Assembly (NCBI RefSeq): GCF_017948265.1 | Contig: NZ_CP072852.1 | Span: 1,860,001-1,924,000 of the forward strand | DNA: 64,000 nucleotides | Direction of reading: 5' to 3' | From: Rhodoferax sp. PAMC 29310 | Lineage (GTDB): Bacteria > Pseudomonadota > Gammaproteobacteria > Burkholderiales > Burkholderiaceae_C | In this document: positions 26,442-36,085 of the stretch, piece after piece | How the letters are laid out: every line of letters begins with the position of its first letter | Position numbering within the stretch: the stretch's first letter is position 1 | The notes under the pieces: generated by a model | What the model saw: only the letters and a program-made list of their open reading frames with translations | What the model was told of the DNA's origin: nothing | Database searches by the model: none | Program-made: the position numbers and the translations under genes

Positions 26442-27311
26442 ATGAATATCGCGGTATTGGGCATTGGCGCCATGGGCTACCCCATGGCGCTGCGCCTTAT
26501 TGAGGCCGGGCACACCGTCCACGTCTGGAATAGGACCGCCTACAAAGCCGAACGCTTGCGCCCCTTGGGGGCCACGGTGCACGCCGCAGCGGCGGATGCG
26601 GTGCGGTCGGTGGACACCGTGATCTGCCTGCTCGAAAACGGACCGGTGGTTGGTGACGTGCTGTTCAACCAAGGCGTGGCACGCGCGCTGAAGCCAGGCG
26701 CTCTGGTCATGGACATGTCCTCCATCCAACCCGCAGAGGCACGCGACCATGCGGCACAGCTTAGTGAAATGGGTACCCTGCACCTGGACGCCCCAGTGTC
26801 AGGCGGCACCCATGGCGCGCAAGACGGCACCCTGGCCATCATGGTGGGCGGCCAAGTCGCAGTCTTCAATGACATCAAACCCGTGCTGGATGTGTTCGGG
26901 CGAGCCACGCACGTGGGTCCGCACGGATCGGGCCAACTCGCGAAATTGGCGAATCAGATGATTGTGGGCATCACCATCGGGGCGGTGGCGGAAGCGCTGC
27001 TGCTGTGTGAGAAAGGCGGCGCCAGCATGGCCAAGGTCAGGGAAGCCATTACCGGCGGGTTTGCTGACAGCCGAATTCTGCAGGTTCACGGTCAACGAAT
27101 GATTGACCGTGACTTCACACCCCATGGCCGAATGTCGATCCAACTCAAAGACCTGAGAAACGCCCTAGCCACGGCCGAGGCGATTGGCCTGAGCGCGCCG
27201 ATTACTCAACTTTTTGAAAAACTCTACGCCGATGGAATCGACCACGGGCTTGCCGATTTGGACCACGCCGGTCTTTTTGTTGAACTTGCGAGCCGCAACG
27301 GCATGAATTGA
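26442..27311 (+). CDS. NAD(P)-dependent beta-hydroxyacid dehydrogenase
   Basis: A 289-residue protein of the 3-hydroxyisobutyrate dehydrogenase / tartronate semialdehyde reductase family. It has an N-terminal Rossmann fold 'IAVLGIGAMGYPMALRLIEA', substrate-binding 'DAPVSGGTHGAQDGTLAIMV' and the catalytic lysine in 'GSGQLAKLANQMIVG'. The C-terminal helical domain ends with 'DLDHAGLFVELASRNGMN'. A GGAAGGAG site precedes the ATG. The exact substrate (2-hydroxy-3-oxopropionate, 3-hydroxyisobutyrate or a relative) cannot be set from the sequence alone. It lies between guaC and tRNA-Lys. Confidence 0.88.
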   Translation: MNIAVLGIGAMGYPMALRLIEAGHTVHVWNRTAYKAERLRPLGATVHAAAADAVRSVDTVICLLENGPVVGDVLFNQGVARALKPGALVMDMSSIQPAEARDHAAQLSEMGTLHLDAPVSGGTHGAQDGTLAIMVGGQVAVFNDIKPVLDVFGRATHVGPHGSGQLAKLANQMIVGITIGAVAEALLLCEKGGASMAKVREAITGGFADSRILQVHGQRMIDRDFTPHGRMSIQLKDLRNALATAEAIGLSAPITQLFEKLYADGIDHGLADLDHAGLFVELASRNGMN

Positions 27312-27366
27312 CCGATTCGGCTGCTATACTTTTGATCCGTACTAATTAACTGGCGCGGTAAAAAAT

Positions 27367-27442
27367 GGGATGTTAGCTCAGTTGGTAGAGCAGCGGACTT
27401 TTAATCCGTTTGTCGTGGGTTCGACCCCCGCACATCCCACCA
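27367..27442 (+). tRNA. tRNA-Lys (TTT)
   Basis: A 76-base cloverleaf with encoded CCA. The acceptor stem GGGATGT pairs with ACATCCC; the D arm is GCTCAGTTGGTAGAGC; the anticodon loop CTTTTAA has TTT at 27400-27402; the T arm is GTGGGTTCGACCCCCGC. A hairpin terminator follows. Confidence 0.97.
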
Positions 27443-27452
27443 TTTTTTCGAT

Positions 27453-27489
27453 AAAAAGGCCTTGTTGCACACAGCGACTAGGCCTTTTT
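27453..27489 (+). terminator. Terminator after tRNA-Lys
   Basis: AAAAAGGCCT and AGGCCTTTTT form a ten-pair stem with a 17-base loop, ending in a T run, eleven bases after the tRNA 3' end. Confidence 0.85.
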
Positions 27490-27646
27490 TATTCGGCGAA
27501 CGGCGAGAGCATGGACTGCTGTCGAAGTGCCCAGGCCTTGAAGTGGCGAACAGTCTCTGATGTGCCGCAAACCGACAGCCGAAATACCCCACCCGTAACA
27601 GGCTGTTACGGACATAATTTCCTGATCTTCGTTTGACGCACCAGTC

Positions 27647-29261
27647 ATGTCAATGCAACCGTCGGATCTTCATCAAAAATGCGATGCCTTGCACCGCAGG
27701 TGGCGAACCTATGTGGCTTCGCCTGGGTTCGAGCCCTTCGTTGAGTTTGCGGTTTGCATCTCCAGCTTTTCCGAGTTTCTTCAAGGCAGGGGACTCTCGG
27801 GACTGCATCAGACCGCCCACCAATTGGAGCAACAGGTGCTTACCCTGTTTGATGACGCAGACCGTTACCCGATACCGCATGCAACCGTTGAGGCACTGAA
27901 TTCCGGTCTGGAAACTCTGGTGAGCCGGGTGACCCTGTTCATAGGCACCAATCAGCGACTGGTGTCGCAACTGGCCGCCACCTTGACGCCTGATGCGTCC
28001 ACCGAATTGTTGTCGATGCCTCGAATCTGGTTTATTGGCGATATCACTCCGACATCTGAGACGCTGTTGACGCAGTTGACGCAGTTGAAAGATTTGGGCA
28101 TTCACACCGAAAAACACCTTCTCAAGGACCTTTCACTGAATGCGGTCGGTCCCCAGATATTTTTAACTGAATGCCGGGGCCACACCGCTGGATGAGGCTT
28201 GCAAAAACATCAAAACACTTCGCACCCGATTCGCCACCGGTACGTTGGTGGTTTACAACTTGCAAGCTGACTTCTCGAGCATCAAGGCAGCGCTTCGCGC
28301 TGGAACAGATCATTGCTTCGGATTGGCCACCCATCCATCAGAGATTCTGGCAAAACTGATCGATCTGTGCAGTCATGAAGACGAACCTCCATTTCGCGTA
28401 CTGGTGGTGGAAGACTCCACGACGGCCAGCATCTCCATCCAGCGGACCTTGAAACAAAGCGGCATCGAGTCCCACGCGGTGACTGACCCGGCCGAAATCC
28501 TGAATAGTTTGCGAAGCTACCAGCCAGATCTGGTGCTGATGGACATGTTCATGCCTAAATGTACCGGTGTTGAAGCGACGCGCGTGATTCGCCAGCACCC
28601 GGAGTTTCTGTCCACTCCCATCATTTACCTCTCTGGAGAGGGCGATATGGGACTGCAAGTGGATGCTCTGCGATTGGGTGGTGAGTATTTTTTGACCAAG
28701 CCATTCAACCCCGTTTTTCTGAATGCCGTCGTCAAAAGCAAGATTGAGCGCTATCGCGCCCTGCGCCGTTCCATGCAGCATGACGGTCTCACGGGTCTAC
28801 TCAACCATCGCGCCATCAAGGATCGGTTGGCCACCGCCATCCACCTGGCCGCGCGCACCAATGGCTTGCTGAGCGTAGCCATGATTGACATTGACCATTT
28901 CAAACATGTCAACGACAAGTACGGGCACCCCATTGGCGACCAGATGATTCGCGGATTGGCCTGGCTGCTCAAACAGCGCTTGAGAAAAAGTGACTTGGTG
29001 GGGCGATATGGAGGAGAAGAGTTTCTGGTCGTCTTGCCCGACTCTGACTCATCTCAAGCTCGTGACATTTTGGACCGGATTCGTCAGGACTTTGCGACCA
29101 TCAAACATGCACTGTCCGACCAGTGGTTTGAAGCGTCTTTCTCAACAGGAGTGTCAGGCTATCCAGCGATCACCTGCCCGGAGTCTCTGATCAAGGACGC
29201 AGATGCCGCCCTCTATGAAGCCAAACAAAAGGGCCGCAACACAGTTGTTGCCCGGGGGTGA
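27647..29261 (+). pseudogene. REC-GGDEF diguanylate cyclase, single frameshift
   Basis: The first frame encodes 182 residues to a stop at 28193. The second frame, readable from about 28173, continues the same protein: 'TPLDEACKNIKTLRTRFATG' runs straight into 'LVVYNLQADFSSIKAALRAG'. Removing one G from the GGGG run at 28176-28179 restores one frame of 537 residues. The restored protein has a helical N-terminal domain, a poorly conserved first receiver-like domain, a full receiver ('VLVVEDSTTASIS', Asp in 'LVLMDMFMPKCTG') and a GGEEF cyclase domain with an intact RxxD inhibitory site (R-K-S-D). If the extra G is real, only a truncated N-terminal protein and possibly an internally started REC-GGDEF are made; a sequencing error is also possible. 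Confidence 0.82.
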
Positions 29262-29270
29262 GCGTCCCGC

Positions 29271-30563
29271 TCAGCCTTCCATGCGGGTGGCCAGAACCTT
29301 GTCGATCCGTTTTCCATCCAGGTCCACGACTTCAAACAACCAGCCTGCGCCCTCGATATGCTCACCGACTGAGGGCAAGTGCCCACAGACAGACATGAGA
29401 AGCCCGGCGACAGTGTTATAGCGTCCACCATCCTCCTCTGGCAACGCATCGATGTCGAGCCTGACTTTGAGCTCCCCCACTGGCATCAAACCATCGATCA
29501 GCCAGCTGCCATCTTCGCGCAGGGTAGCCCAAGCATCAATTTTCTCATGAGGCTGCAACTCCCCTGTGATGGCCTCCAACAGGTCACGGGGCGTCACCAG
29601 TCCCTGCACCACGCCCCACTCATCCACGACCAGCACCAAGCGTCCCACTTTGGCCCGGAACTGCTCCAGCAACTCCATGCCACTCAATGTTTCTGGCACA
29701 AAGGTCGCAGGAATGATGTGTTGGCCAATGGGTTCGAAAGAATCGACCCCCAATTGAAGCAACCGCGCCACGCTGATTACCCCCACCACATCGTCCAGGG
29801 AGCCGCGACAGACCGGGTACCAGGAATGGGTGCCCTGCATGCTCCCTACGCCTTCCTGACTCAAACAGTGCCGCACGGTGTCGCCCGCGTCCAACCACTC
29901 CACGTCCCCACGCGGCACCATCAGCGAGGTCAGCGTTCGGTCATCCAGATGAAATACGTTTTGCACCATTTGATGCTCGTGCTGTTCAATGACGCCCGCA
30001 TCGACGCCCTCCTCCAGACTCGCGGTCACATCTTCTTCAGTCACCCCCCGTGCAGCAGTGGTGTCAATACGCAGCAGCTTGAGCACCGCCGCCGTGGTGC
30101 CGGACAACAACATCACAAACGGCCCGGCAGCGGCCGCCAGCCACAGCATGGGACGAGAGACATAGCGCGACACGGCTTCCGGGTGAAGTTGCCCGATTCG
30201 CTTGGGCACCAGCTCCCCAAAGATGATGGTGGTGAAAGTAATCAAAGTCACGACAATGGCCGTGGCTGACACATCTGCCACACTTTCAGCCAGACCGAAG
30301 CCCTCCAACCAAGCCGACACGGCGGGACTAAAGGCAGACTCGCCCACGATTCCGTTCAAAACGCCAATCGACGTGATGCCGACCTGGACGGTCGAAAGAA
30401 ACTGATTGGGGTCGGATAACAGCTTCAAGGCCGCTTGCGAGCCTTTGTCACCGGCTTCCGCCATGGCTGCCAGACGCGCCTTGCGACTCGCCGCGAGCGC
30501 GAGTTCCGACATGGCAAATACACCGTTCAGGACGGTCAAAAAAACAATCAGCAGAAATTCCAT
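29271..30563 (-). CDS. CNNM/CorC-type transporter-associated membrane protein
   Basis: I start at the ATG at 30563 ('MEFLLIVFLTVLNGVFAMSE'), which gives the usual 430 residues; the frame itself opens further upstream. An N-terminal DUF21/CNNM domain with about four membrane helices covers residues 1-190. Two CBS domains follow ('VPRGDVEWLDAGDTVRHCLS' and 'LVLVVDEWGVVQGLVTPRDL'). A C-terminal CorC_HlyC domain ends the protein ('DGLMPVGELKVRLDIDALPE'). The family is linked to magnesium and cobalt efflux; the older name hemolysin is misleading. It is divergent from apaH with a gap of 24 bases. Confidence 0.88.
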   Translation of the reverse strand: MEFLLIVFLTVLNGVFAMSELALAASRKARLAAMAEAGDKGSQAALKLLSDPNQFLSTVQVGITSIGVLNGIVGESAFSPAVSAWLEGFGLAESVADVSATAIVVTLITFTTIIFGELVPKRIGQLHPEAVSRYVSRPMLWLAAAAGPFVMLLSGTTAAVLKLLRIDTTAARGVTEEDVTASLEEGVDAGVIEQHEHQMVQNVFHLDDRTLTSLMVPRGDVEWLDAGDTVRHCLSQEGVGSMQGTHSWYPVCRGSLDDVVGVISVARLLQLGVDSFEPIGQHIIPATFVPETLSGMELLEQFRAKVGRLVLVVDEWGVVQGLVTPRDLLEAITGELQPHEKIDAWATLREDGSWLIDGLMPVGELKVRLDIDALPEEDGGRYNTVAGLLMSVCGHLPSVGEHIEGAGWLFEVVDLDGKRIDKVLATRMEG

Positions 30564-30587
30564 TGAGCGCAAGCGAGAATAAACACC

Positions 30588-31442
30588 ATGGCACTTTACT
30601 TGATTGGCGACGTGCAGGGCTGCGACAGCGCCCTGCAGCACTTGCTGGATGAGATTTCGTTCTCGCCCAGCCGGGACAAATTGTTCTTTTTAGGTGACTT
30701 GGTCAACCGTGGACCAGACTCGGCAAGTGTGCTTCGGCGGCTCATGGCCTTTGGCGAAGCCGCGGCGTGCGTGCTAGGTAACCACGACCTGCATTTGCTG
30801 GCCCTGGCACACGGCGTGCGCCAGCCCCACCGCAAAGACACCCTGAACGACATTCTGAACGCACCCGACCGAACCGCGATGCTGGACTGGCTGCGCGGCC
30901 AAAAAATGGCGCTACTCGAGTCCGTCAGCGGCCACGACGTGCTGATGGTGCACGCCGGGGTGCTACCCGCCTGGAGCGCGCAAAAAACGATCACCTTGGC
31001 GTCGGAGGTCGAGAGCGTGCTTCGCGGCCCCGACTTGAATGAGTTTCTTCAGGTGATGTATGGCGATGAGCCTGCGCAATGGAGCGAGGCCTTGACGGGG
31101 ACAAGTCGCCTTCGCGTGATTGTGAATACCCTCACCCGGCTGCGCTTCTGCGACGCCGAGGGCCGCATGGAATTCAAAGCCAAAGGTGGGTTAGACGCGG
31201 CCCCCGAGGGCTATATGCCCTGGTTTGATGTACCAGGACGACAAACTGAAGCCGTCACCGTGGCGTTTGGCCACTGGTCCACTTTGGGTTGGCTCGATCG
31301 TCCGACCGTTCTGGCGATGGATACCGGTTGCGTGTGGGGCGGTTGCTTGAGCGCCATGCGTCTGGGCCACTCAAGGGCTGGCTCGGGTCTTGCACAGGAG
31401 CTTATTCAGATCCAGTGCAAGCAAGCGCAGGTGCCGGGTTAA
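30588..31442 (+). CDS. apaH: Symmetrical bis(5'-nucleosyl)-tetraphosphatase
   Basis: A 284-residue calcineurin-fold phosphoesterase. The metal-binding signatures are complete: 'LIGDVQGC' (D-x-Q in place of D-x-H, as is normal for ApaH), 'FLGDLVNRGPDS', 'VLGNHDLHLLALA' and 'MVHAGVLPAWS'. It cleaves Ap4A into two ADP and so limits this alarmone. No ribosome site is visible; a weak GAGAAT box seven bases upstream hints at a very short leader. Its stop codon overlaps that of the convergent rhlE gene by two bases. Confidence 0.95.
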   Translation: MALYLIGDVQGCDSALQHLLDEISFSPSRDKLFFLGDLVNRGPDSASVLRRLMAFGEAAACVLGNHDLHLLALAHGVRQPHRKDTLNDILNAPDRTAMLDWLRGQKMALLESVSGHDVLMVHAGVLPAWSAQKTITLASEVESVLRGPDLNEFLQVMYGDEPAQWSEALTGTSRLRVIVNTLTRLRFCDAEGRMEFKAKGGLDAAPEGYMPWFDVPGRQTEAVTVAFGHWSTLGWLDRPTVLAMDTGCVWGGCLSAMRLGHSRAGSGLAQELIQIQCKQAQVPG

Positions 31443-32977
31443 GCAGTCACCTCAGGCGCAGCCCTGAACAGCGCAGCCACACGGCGCTTTGATTTGATGT
31501 TGGCTGAGACACTGCGAGGCGCATTGGCTTTGGCCGACGCCTCCCAAGACGGCGCGCCTTCTTCAGCGACCGGGGTTGGCTCGTAAGGCTTGTCAAAAAA
31601 TGGGTCACGGGAGGCCGGTGCCGGGCGATTGAAGTCGCGTCGTGGCGCACGTTCACCCCGCGCATGCTGCCCCTCGTGGGACACATCACGCAGGCCACCC
31701 GAGCGGGAACCAGCGTAGCGGGATTCGTCCTGCGCGCCTTCGGCGTACATGCGACGACCATCGTTGATGCGACCCTGTTTGCGAATGTCAGGCTGGTCTT
31801 CGTCAAACTCGACCGCTTCCAGCTCAATCTTGACTTTAATCAGTTTTTCAATGTCTGCGATTAGCCGGGCATCGCTCTTGGACACAAAATTGACGGCCAA
31901 GCCGGACGCTCCGGCGCGGCCGGTACGTCCAATGCGGTGCACGTAGTCTTCGGCATTGAAGGGAATGTCAAAGTTGAAAACTGCGGGCACATCCTTGATG
32001 TCCAGTCCGCGCGCGGCCACATCGGTACACACCAACAAATCGACCTCGCCGCTTTTGAAGGCCTCAAGCGCTTTCAAGCGCTCGTCCTGACTCTTGTCAC
32101 CGTGCAGCGCGGCGGTCTTCAGACCCTCACGCTCGAGCGAGCGCGCCAAACGGGCGCAACCCAGCTTGCTGTTCACAAACACAAAGGCTTGCTTCAACTC
32201 GCGTTGCTTCAAGATCTGGTGCAAGGCGTGGCGCTTGTCGTCGTCGCCGACACTGTAAAAATGCTGCTCCACAGTCGAGGCAGTGGCATTTGAGCGCGCC
32301 ACTTCGATGGTGACCGGGTCCTGCAAATAGCTGCCAGCCAAGCGCTTGATTTCGCCGGAGAAGGTCGCAGAAAAAAGCAGCGTCGTACGTTGTTTCGGCA
32401 AATAGGACAGGATGCGTTGCAAATCTGGCAGGAAGCCAATGTCCAACATGCGGTCTGCCTCGTCCAGCACCACGTATTCAACCTGATTCAACACCGTGTT
32501 CTTGGCCTCGATGTGATCGAGCAAGCGACCAGGTGTTGCCACCAGAATCTCAACGCCTTTTTTCAACTCAAGGGTCTGCGGCTTCATGTCCATGCCACCA
32601 AAAACCACTGTGCAGCGCAACTGGGTGTGCTGGGCGTAGGCCTTGATCGCCTGAGCAACCTGATCGGCCAACTCTCGGGTTGGCAACAGCACCAAGGCGC
32701 GCACAGGGTGGCGGGCGGGGGATGTGGAGCTGTTCTCGTGCTTGAGCATGCGCTGCAGCAGGGGCAGGGAGAAGGCAGCAGTCTTGCCGGTGCCCGTTTG
32801 GGCGGCACCCATCACGTCACGCCCTTCCAGCACAACAGGAATTGCCTGGGCCTGGATTGGGGTCATGGAAACGTAGCCCAAATCGGCTACTGCACGGGCC
32901 AAAGGTGCGGCGAGTTGCAATTGCGCAAACGCCATAGGCGGGGTTTCAGAGGTCAAATCAGGGGTTAAATCGGTCAT
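31439..32977 (-). CDS. rhlE: DEAD-box ATP-dependent RNA helicase, RhlE type
   Basis: A 512-residue protein with the full DEAD-box motif set: Q motif 'MTPIQAQAIPVVLEGRD', motif I 'AQTGTGKTAAFSLP', Ia 'LLPTRELADQVAQA', II 'VLDEADRMLDIGF', III 'LLFSATFS', V 'TDVAARGLDIKDVPAVFNFD' and VI 'YVHRIGRTGRAGASG'. The C-terminal 100 residues are a basic, Arg-rich tail that ends 'SKRRVAALFRAAPEVTA', typical of RhlE and RNA-binding. It acts in RNA turnover and ribosome assembly. The gene overlaps apaH tail to tail. A dispersed repeat lies just upstream of the start. Confidence 0.93.
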   Translation of the reverse strand: MTDLTPDLTSETPPMAFAQLQLAAPLARAVADLGYVSMTPIQAQAIPVVLEGRDVMGAAQTGTGKTAAFSLPLLQRMLKHENSSTSPARHPVRALVLLPTRELADQVAQAIKAYAQHTQLRCTVVFGGMDMKPQTLELKKGVEILVATPGRLLDHIEAKNTVLNQVEYVVLDEADRMLDIGFLPDLQRILSYLPKQRTTLLFSATFSGEIKRLAGSYLQDPVTIEVARSNATASTVEQHFYSVGDDDKRHALHQILKQRELKQAFVFVNSKLGCARLARSLEREGLKTAALHGDKSQDERLKALEAFKSGEVDLLVCTDVAARGLDIKDVPAVFNFDIPFNAEDYVHRIGRTGRAGASGLAVNFVSKSDARLIADIEKLIKVKIELEAVEFDEDQPDIRKQGRINDGRRMYAEGAQDESRYAGSRSGGLRDVSHEGQHARGERAPRRDFNRPAPASRDPFFDKPYEPTPVAEEGAPSWEASAKANAPRSVSANIKSKRRVAALFRAAPEVTA

Positions 32978-32995
32978 TCATAGCCAAAGTCAAAT

Positions 32996-33050
32996 GCTAT
33001 CAATTCGATAGCTGGGTGCACCCCAAGGGCTGGGGCAAACCCTTATTATC
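32996..33050 (+). repeat. Dispersed GCTAT..ATAGC repeat, copy upstream of rhlE
   Basis: GCTATC, AATTC, GATAGC (a perfect six-pair hairpin) is followed by TGGGTGCACC, CAAGGGCTGGGGC and a T-rich end, the layout shared by the other copies. It fills most of the 82 bases between rhlE and ypfJ. Confidence 0.6.
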
Positions 33051-33059
33051 CCTCATATA

Positions 33060-33926
33060 TCACAATTGAGGGGCGGAAAACGTGTCGCAGCGCTTGACGC
33101 TGCCATTTTTAAGGCCGTTGTTGAACCAGCGCTGGCGTTGTGCGCTGGTGCCGTGGGTGAAGCTTTCTGGAACGACCGAGCCACCTCGCGCGCCCTGCAA
33201 GGCATCGTCGCCAATACGTGCCGCCGCGTTCATCGCCTCTTCCACATCACCGGCCTCCAGCAACTGTCGTGCTTCCTGGGCATGGTTGGCCCAAACGCCG
33301 GCAAAGCAGTCAGCTTGCAATTCCAGACGCACGCTCATGGCGTTGTATTCGGTTTCACTGACCCGGCCGCGCATCTGGTCCATTTTGGTGGTGATGCCGA
33401 GCAGGTTCTGCACGTGGTGCCCCACCTCGTGCGCAATGACATAGGCCTGCGCAAAGTCGCCCGGTGCGCCGAGCTGGTTTTTCAACGTCTCATAAAAACC
33501 AAGGTCGATATAGACCTTTTGATCGGCAGGGCAATAGAAGGGACCCATGGCAGCTTGACCCTGACCGCAAGCGGTAGCCGTCGCGCCGCGGAACAGCACC
33601 AGTTTGGGCTCTCGATAGGTGGAACCCCCTTGGGAGAAGACCTTACCCCACACGTCTTCGGTGTCGCCCAGTACCGTGGACACAAACTGGGCCATGCGGT
33701 CGTCGGCGGGCGGGCGTTGTGCAGGCGATTGCTGGGTGGTGGGTGCGGACCCTCCGCTCAGGACGTTGAGCACAGTCATCGGGCTCACCCCCAGAAAATA
33801 GGACACAACCAAGGCAATGGCGATGGAGCCGATACCGATGTTGCGCCCGCCGCGCGAACCACCCGAGGAGCCGCTGCTGCGACGGTCTTCCACGTTGTCT
33901 GACTGGCGATTGCCCTCCCATTTCAT
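33060..33926 (-). CDS. ypfJ: YpfJ-family neutral zinc metallopeptidase
   Basis: A 288-residue protein, close in length to E. coli YpfJ. A Gly/Ser/Arg-rich N-terminus is followed by one membrane anchor ('IGSIAIALVVSYFLGVSP') and a Pro/Gln-rich linker. The peptidase domain has the zinc site 'YVIAHEVGHHVQNLLG' (HExxH). Conserved segments 'FYCPADQKVYIDLGFYETL' and 'ELQADCFAGVWANHA' are present. The catalytic part probably faces the periplasm. An AGGAG site precedes the ATG. The substrate is not known. Confidence 0.9.
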   Translation of the reverse strand: MKWEGNRQSDNVEDRRSSGSSGGSRGGRNIGIGSIAIALVVSYFLGVSPMTVLNVLSGGSAPTTQQSPAQRPPADDRMAQFVSTVLGDTEDVWGKVFSQGGSTYREPKLVLFRGATATACGQGQAAMGPFYCPADQKVYIDLGFYETLKNQLGAPGDFAQAYVIAHEVGHHVQNLLGITTKMDQMRGRVSETEYNAMSVRLELQADCFAGVWANHAQEARQLLEAGDVEEAMNAAARIGDDALQGARGGSVVPESFTHGTSAQRQRWFNNGLKNGSVKRCDTFSAPQL

Positions 33927-33980
33927 GAGCGGACTCCTATATACAAGCGATGACCGCGAGGGAGAAACTCACTTTAACCG

Positions 33981-34553
33981 TCAGGCCCGTGGCAAGGTCA
34001 CACCGACCTGGCCCTGGTATTTGCCACCGCGGTCTTTGTAGCTGACCTCGCAGACATCGTCCTTGTCGCTCTCAAAAAAGAGAACTTGGGCGCAGCCCTC
34101 ACCCGCGTAAATTCGGGCCGGCAGTGGCGTGGTGTTGGAGAACTCCAGCGTCACGTAGCCCTCCCACTCCGGCTCAAAAGGCGTGACATTGACGATGATG
34201 CCGCAGCGGGCATACGTGCTTTTCCCGAGGCAAATGGTCAGCACGTTGCGCGGAATACGGAAGTACTCCAGGGTGCGCGCCAAGGCGAAGCTGTTGGGCG
34301 GGATGATACAGCTGTCACCGTGAAAATCGACAAAACTCTTTTCATCGAAGTTCTTGGGGTCTACCACCGTGCTGTGAATATTGGTGAACACCTTGAATTC
34401 AGGTGCACAGCGAATGTCATAGCCATAGCTGCTGGTGCCATAACTGATGATTTTATTGCCATCGCGTTCGCGAATCTGGCCGGGCTCGAAGGGTTCGATC
34501 ATGCCCGTGGTCTCGGCCATGTGACGAATCCATTTGTCGCTTTTGATACTCAT
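33981..34553 (-). CDS. dcd: dCTP deaminase
   Basis: The ATG at 34553, with AGGAG nine bases upstream, gives 190 residues. Conserved segments are '[20 protein letters not shown]', '[20 protein letters not shown]', '[19 protein letters not shown]', '[20 protein letters not shown]' (with the catalytic Glu in '[13 protein letters not shown]') and a C-terminal '[13 protein letters not shown]'. It deaminates dCTP to dUTP as a source of dTMP. The gene follows guaD on the same strand, separated by about 100 bases that contain a dispersed repeat. Confidence 0.96.
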   Translation of the reverse strand: MSIKSDKWIRHMAETTGMIEPFEPGQIRERDGNKIISYGTSSYGYDIRCAPEFKVFTNIHSTVVDPKNFDEKSFVDFHGDSCIIPPNSFALARTLEYFRIPRNVLTICLGKSTYARCGIIVNVTPFEPEWEGYVTLEFSNTTPLPARIYAGEGCAQVLFFESDKDDVCEVSYKDRGGKYQGQVGVTLPRA

Positions 34554-34608
34554 GGGTGTGGAACTCCTGATTTGCCCAGATTGTAAGCGCCCCACCTATT
34601 GCCAGAAT

Positions 34609-34665
34609 GCTACATTTTTAGTAGCTACTTACACCCAATTTACAAGGGCCATCGACCTAATTTAC
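34609..34665 (+). repeat. Dispersed GCTAC..GTAGC repeat, copy between dcd and guaD
   Basis: GCTAC, seven bases, GTAGC, followed by TACTTACACCCAATTTACAAGGGC and a T-rich end. It matches the layout of the other five copies and overlaps the last codons of guaD. Confidence 0.5.
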
Positions 34666-35994
34666 TTGAGAAATAACGGTCTTCTCGATGAGCCGGTCAT
34701 CACCCAGCACAATCATCGAAAACAGCAACTCGTCCAGGCTGCTGGCCTGAGCAGTACGTCGCGCCAACAGCGGTGTGGCTTTCGGGTTGAGCACCACAAA
34801 GTCCGCCTCGCAGCCGACTTGCAGGTTGCCGATGGCGGCGACGTCCCGGCCCCCATCCAAACCCAAGGCCTTGGCAGCCCCCAAGGTATGTTGCCACCAC
34901 AGATGCTGCGGCGACAGCGACAAACCTTGCTTGGTTTGCCCTTCGCGACCCACATAGTAGGCGGCCAACATGGTGTGAAACGGGCTGAAGCTGGTACCCC
35001 CACCCACGTCACTGGCCAATCCGTAGGCAAATCCCACGCGGTCAGCGCCTGCGTAGTCAAAAAAACCGCTGCCCAAAAACAGATTGCTGGTCGGGCTGAC
35101 GGCAGCAGCCGTCCCTGTGTCGCGCATCAACGCCCGGTCGTCATCGTCAAAATGAATGCAATGGGCATAGATTGCCCGCTCGCGCATCAGACCAAAATCG
35201 TCATAAGTGGCCAGGTAGCTTCGTGAGGCGGGAAACAATTCCCGCGCCCAAGCGATCTCTTCCTTGTTTTCGGCCACATGGCTTTGAATCCAGACATCGG
35301 AGTAGCGCGCGGCCAACTCGCCCGCGCCATGCAACTGGGCGTCCGTGCTGGTGGGTGCGAAACGGGGCGTGATGGCATAACCCAGCCGGTCTTTGCCATG
35401 CCATTGTTGAATCAGTGTTTCGGTGTCGATCAGACTTTGCTCGGTGGCATCTCGCTCACTGCCAGAATTGGCTCGATTCAGTAGCTCGGCGGGTGCGTGG
35501 CGATCCATCAGACACAAGCCGGTGATCATTCGCATCTGGCGCGCCTGCGCCGCCTCAAATAGCGCCTGCACTGAGGTTGCATGGGAGGTTGCGAACGCCA
35601 GCGCTGTAGTCACACCGTTGCGCAGTAACTCCGCTATGAAAAACCGAGCGGAATCCGCACTGTAGTCAAGCGATTCAAAGCGTATTTCTTCTGGGAAAGT
35701 GTAATTCTCCAACCAAGGCAACAAACCTTCGGCGGGAGAGCCAATGACATTAGTTTGCGGGTAATGGATGTGCATATCCACAAACCCGGGCGCAATGATC
35801 CGCTCCGGCCAATGGGTCACCTGAACATGGGACCATTGGTCTTTTAAGGCCGGGTAAGCACCAACCGCCAGCACCACCTGCCGCCCAGTGGCATCAGGCC
35901 CCACCACCAACAGCCCATCCGACTCATAAATGGCGGCCGTATTGGGGGGAAGATCGGGGTCAAAGCGCAGAATCGCGGCACGGTAAGCTTTCAT
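34657..35994 (-). CDS. guaD: Guanine deaminase
   Basis: The start at 35994 ('MKAYRAAILRFDPDLPP') gives 445 residues; an in-frame ATG at 36030 would add twelve. It is an amidohydrolase with zinc site 'GFVDMHIHYPQTNVIGS' (HxH), 'MDRHAPAELL', 'QSHVAENKEEIAWARELFP' and 'ASDVGGGTSFSPFHTM' (metal-binding Asp). It converts guanine to xanthine and ammonia. It lies 91 bases downstream of the adenine deaminase gene on the same strand, with a perfect 12-pair hairpin between them. The product feeds XdhAB encoded at 44.4-48.2 kb. Confidence 0.94.
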   Translation of the reverse strand: MKAYRAAILRFDPDLPPNTAAIYESDGLLVVGPDATGRQVVLAVGAYPALKDQWSHVQVTHWPERIIAPGFVDMHIHYPQTNVIGSPAEGLLPWLENYTFPEEIRFESLDYSADSARFFIAELLRNGVTTALAFATSHATSVQALFEAAQARQMRMITGLCLMDRHAPAELLNRANSGSERDATEQSLIDTETLIQQWHGKDRLGYAITPRFAPTSTDAQLHGAGELAARYSDVWIQSHVAENKEEIAWARELFPASRSYLATYDDFGLMRERAIYAHCIHFDDDDRALMRDTGTAAAVSPTSNLFLGSGFFDYAGADRVGFAYGLASDVGGGTSFSPFHTMLAAYYVGREGQTKQGLSLSPQHLWWQHTLGAAKALGLDGGRDVAAIGNLQVGCEADFVVLNPKATPLLARRTAQASSLDELLFSMIVLGDDRLIEKTVISQVN

Positions 35995-36033
35995 GCGGCG
36001 AAGCTTAACCGTTGCATCATCAGGCTCCATATC

Positions 36034-36062
36034 CGCACGCCCATATCAACTATGGGCGTGCG
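36034..36062 (-). other. Perfect 12-pair hairpin between adenine deaminase and guaD
   Basis: CGCACGCCCATA, loop TCAAC, TATGGGCGTGCG. There is no T run on the minus strand, so it is not a clear terminator. It lies between the adenine deaminase stop (36086) and the guaD start (35994) and may be an RNA-processing or stability element. Confidence 0.6.
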
Positions 36063-36085
36063 CTATGAGCCCAATCGCTGTGCCC

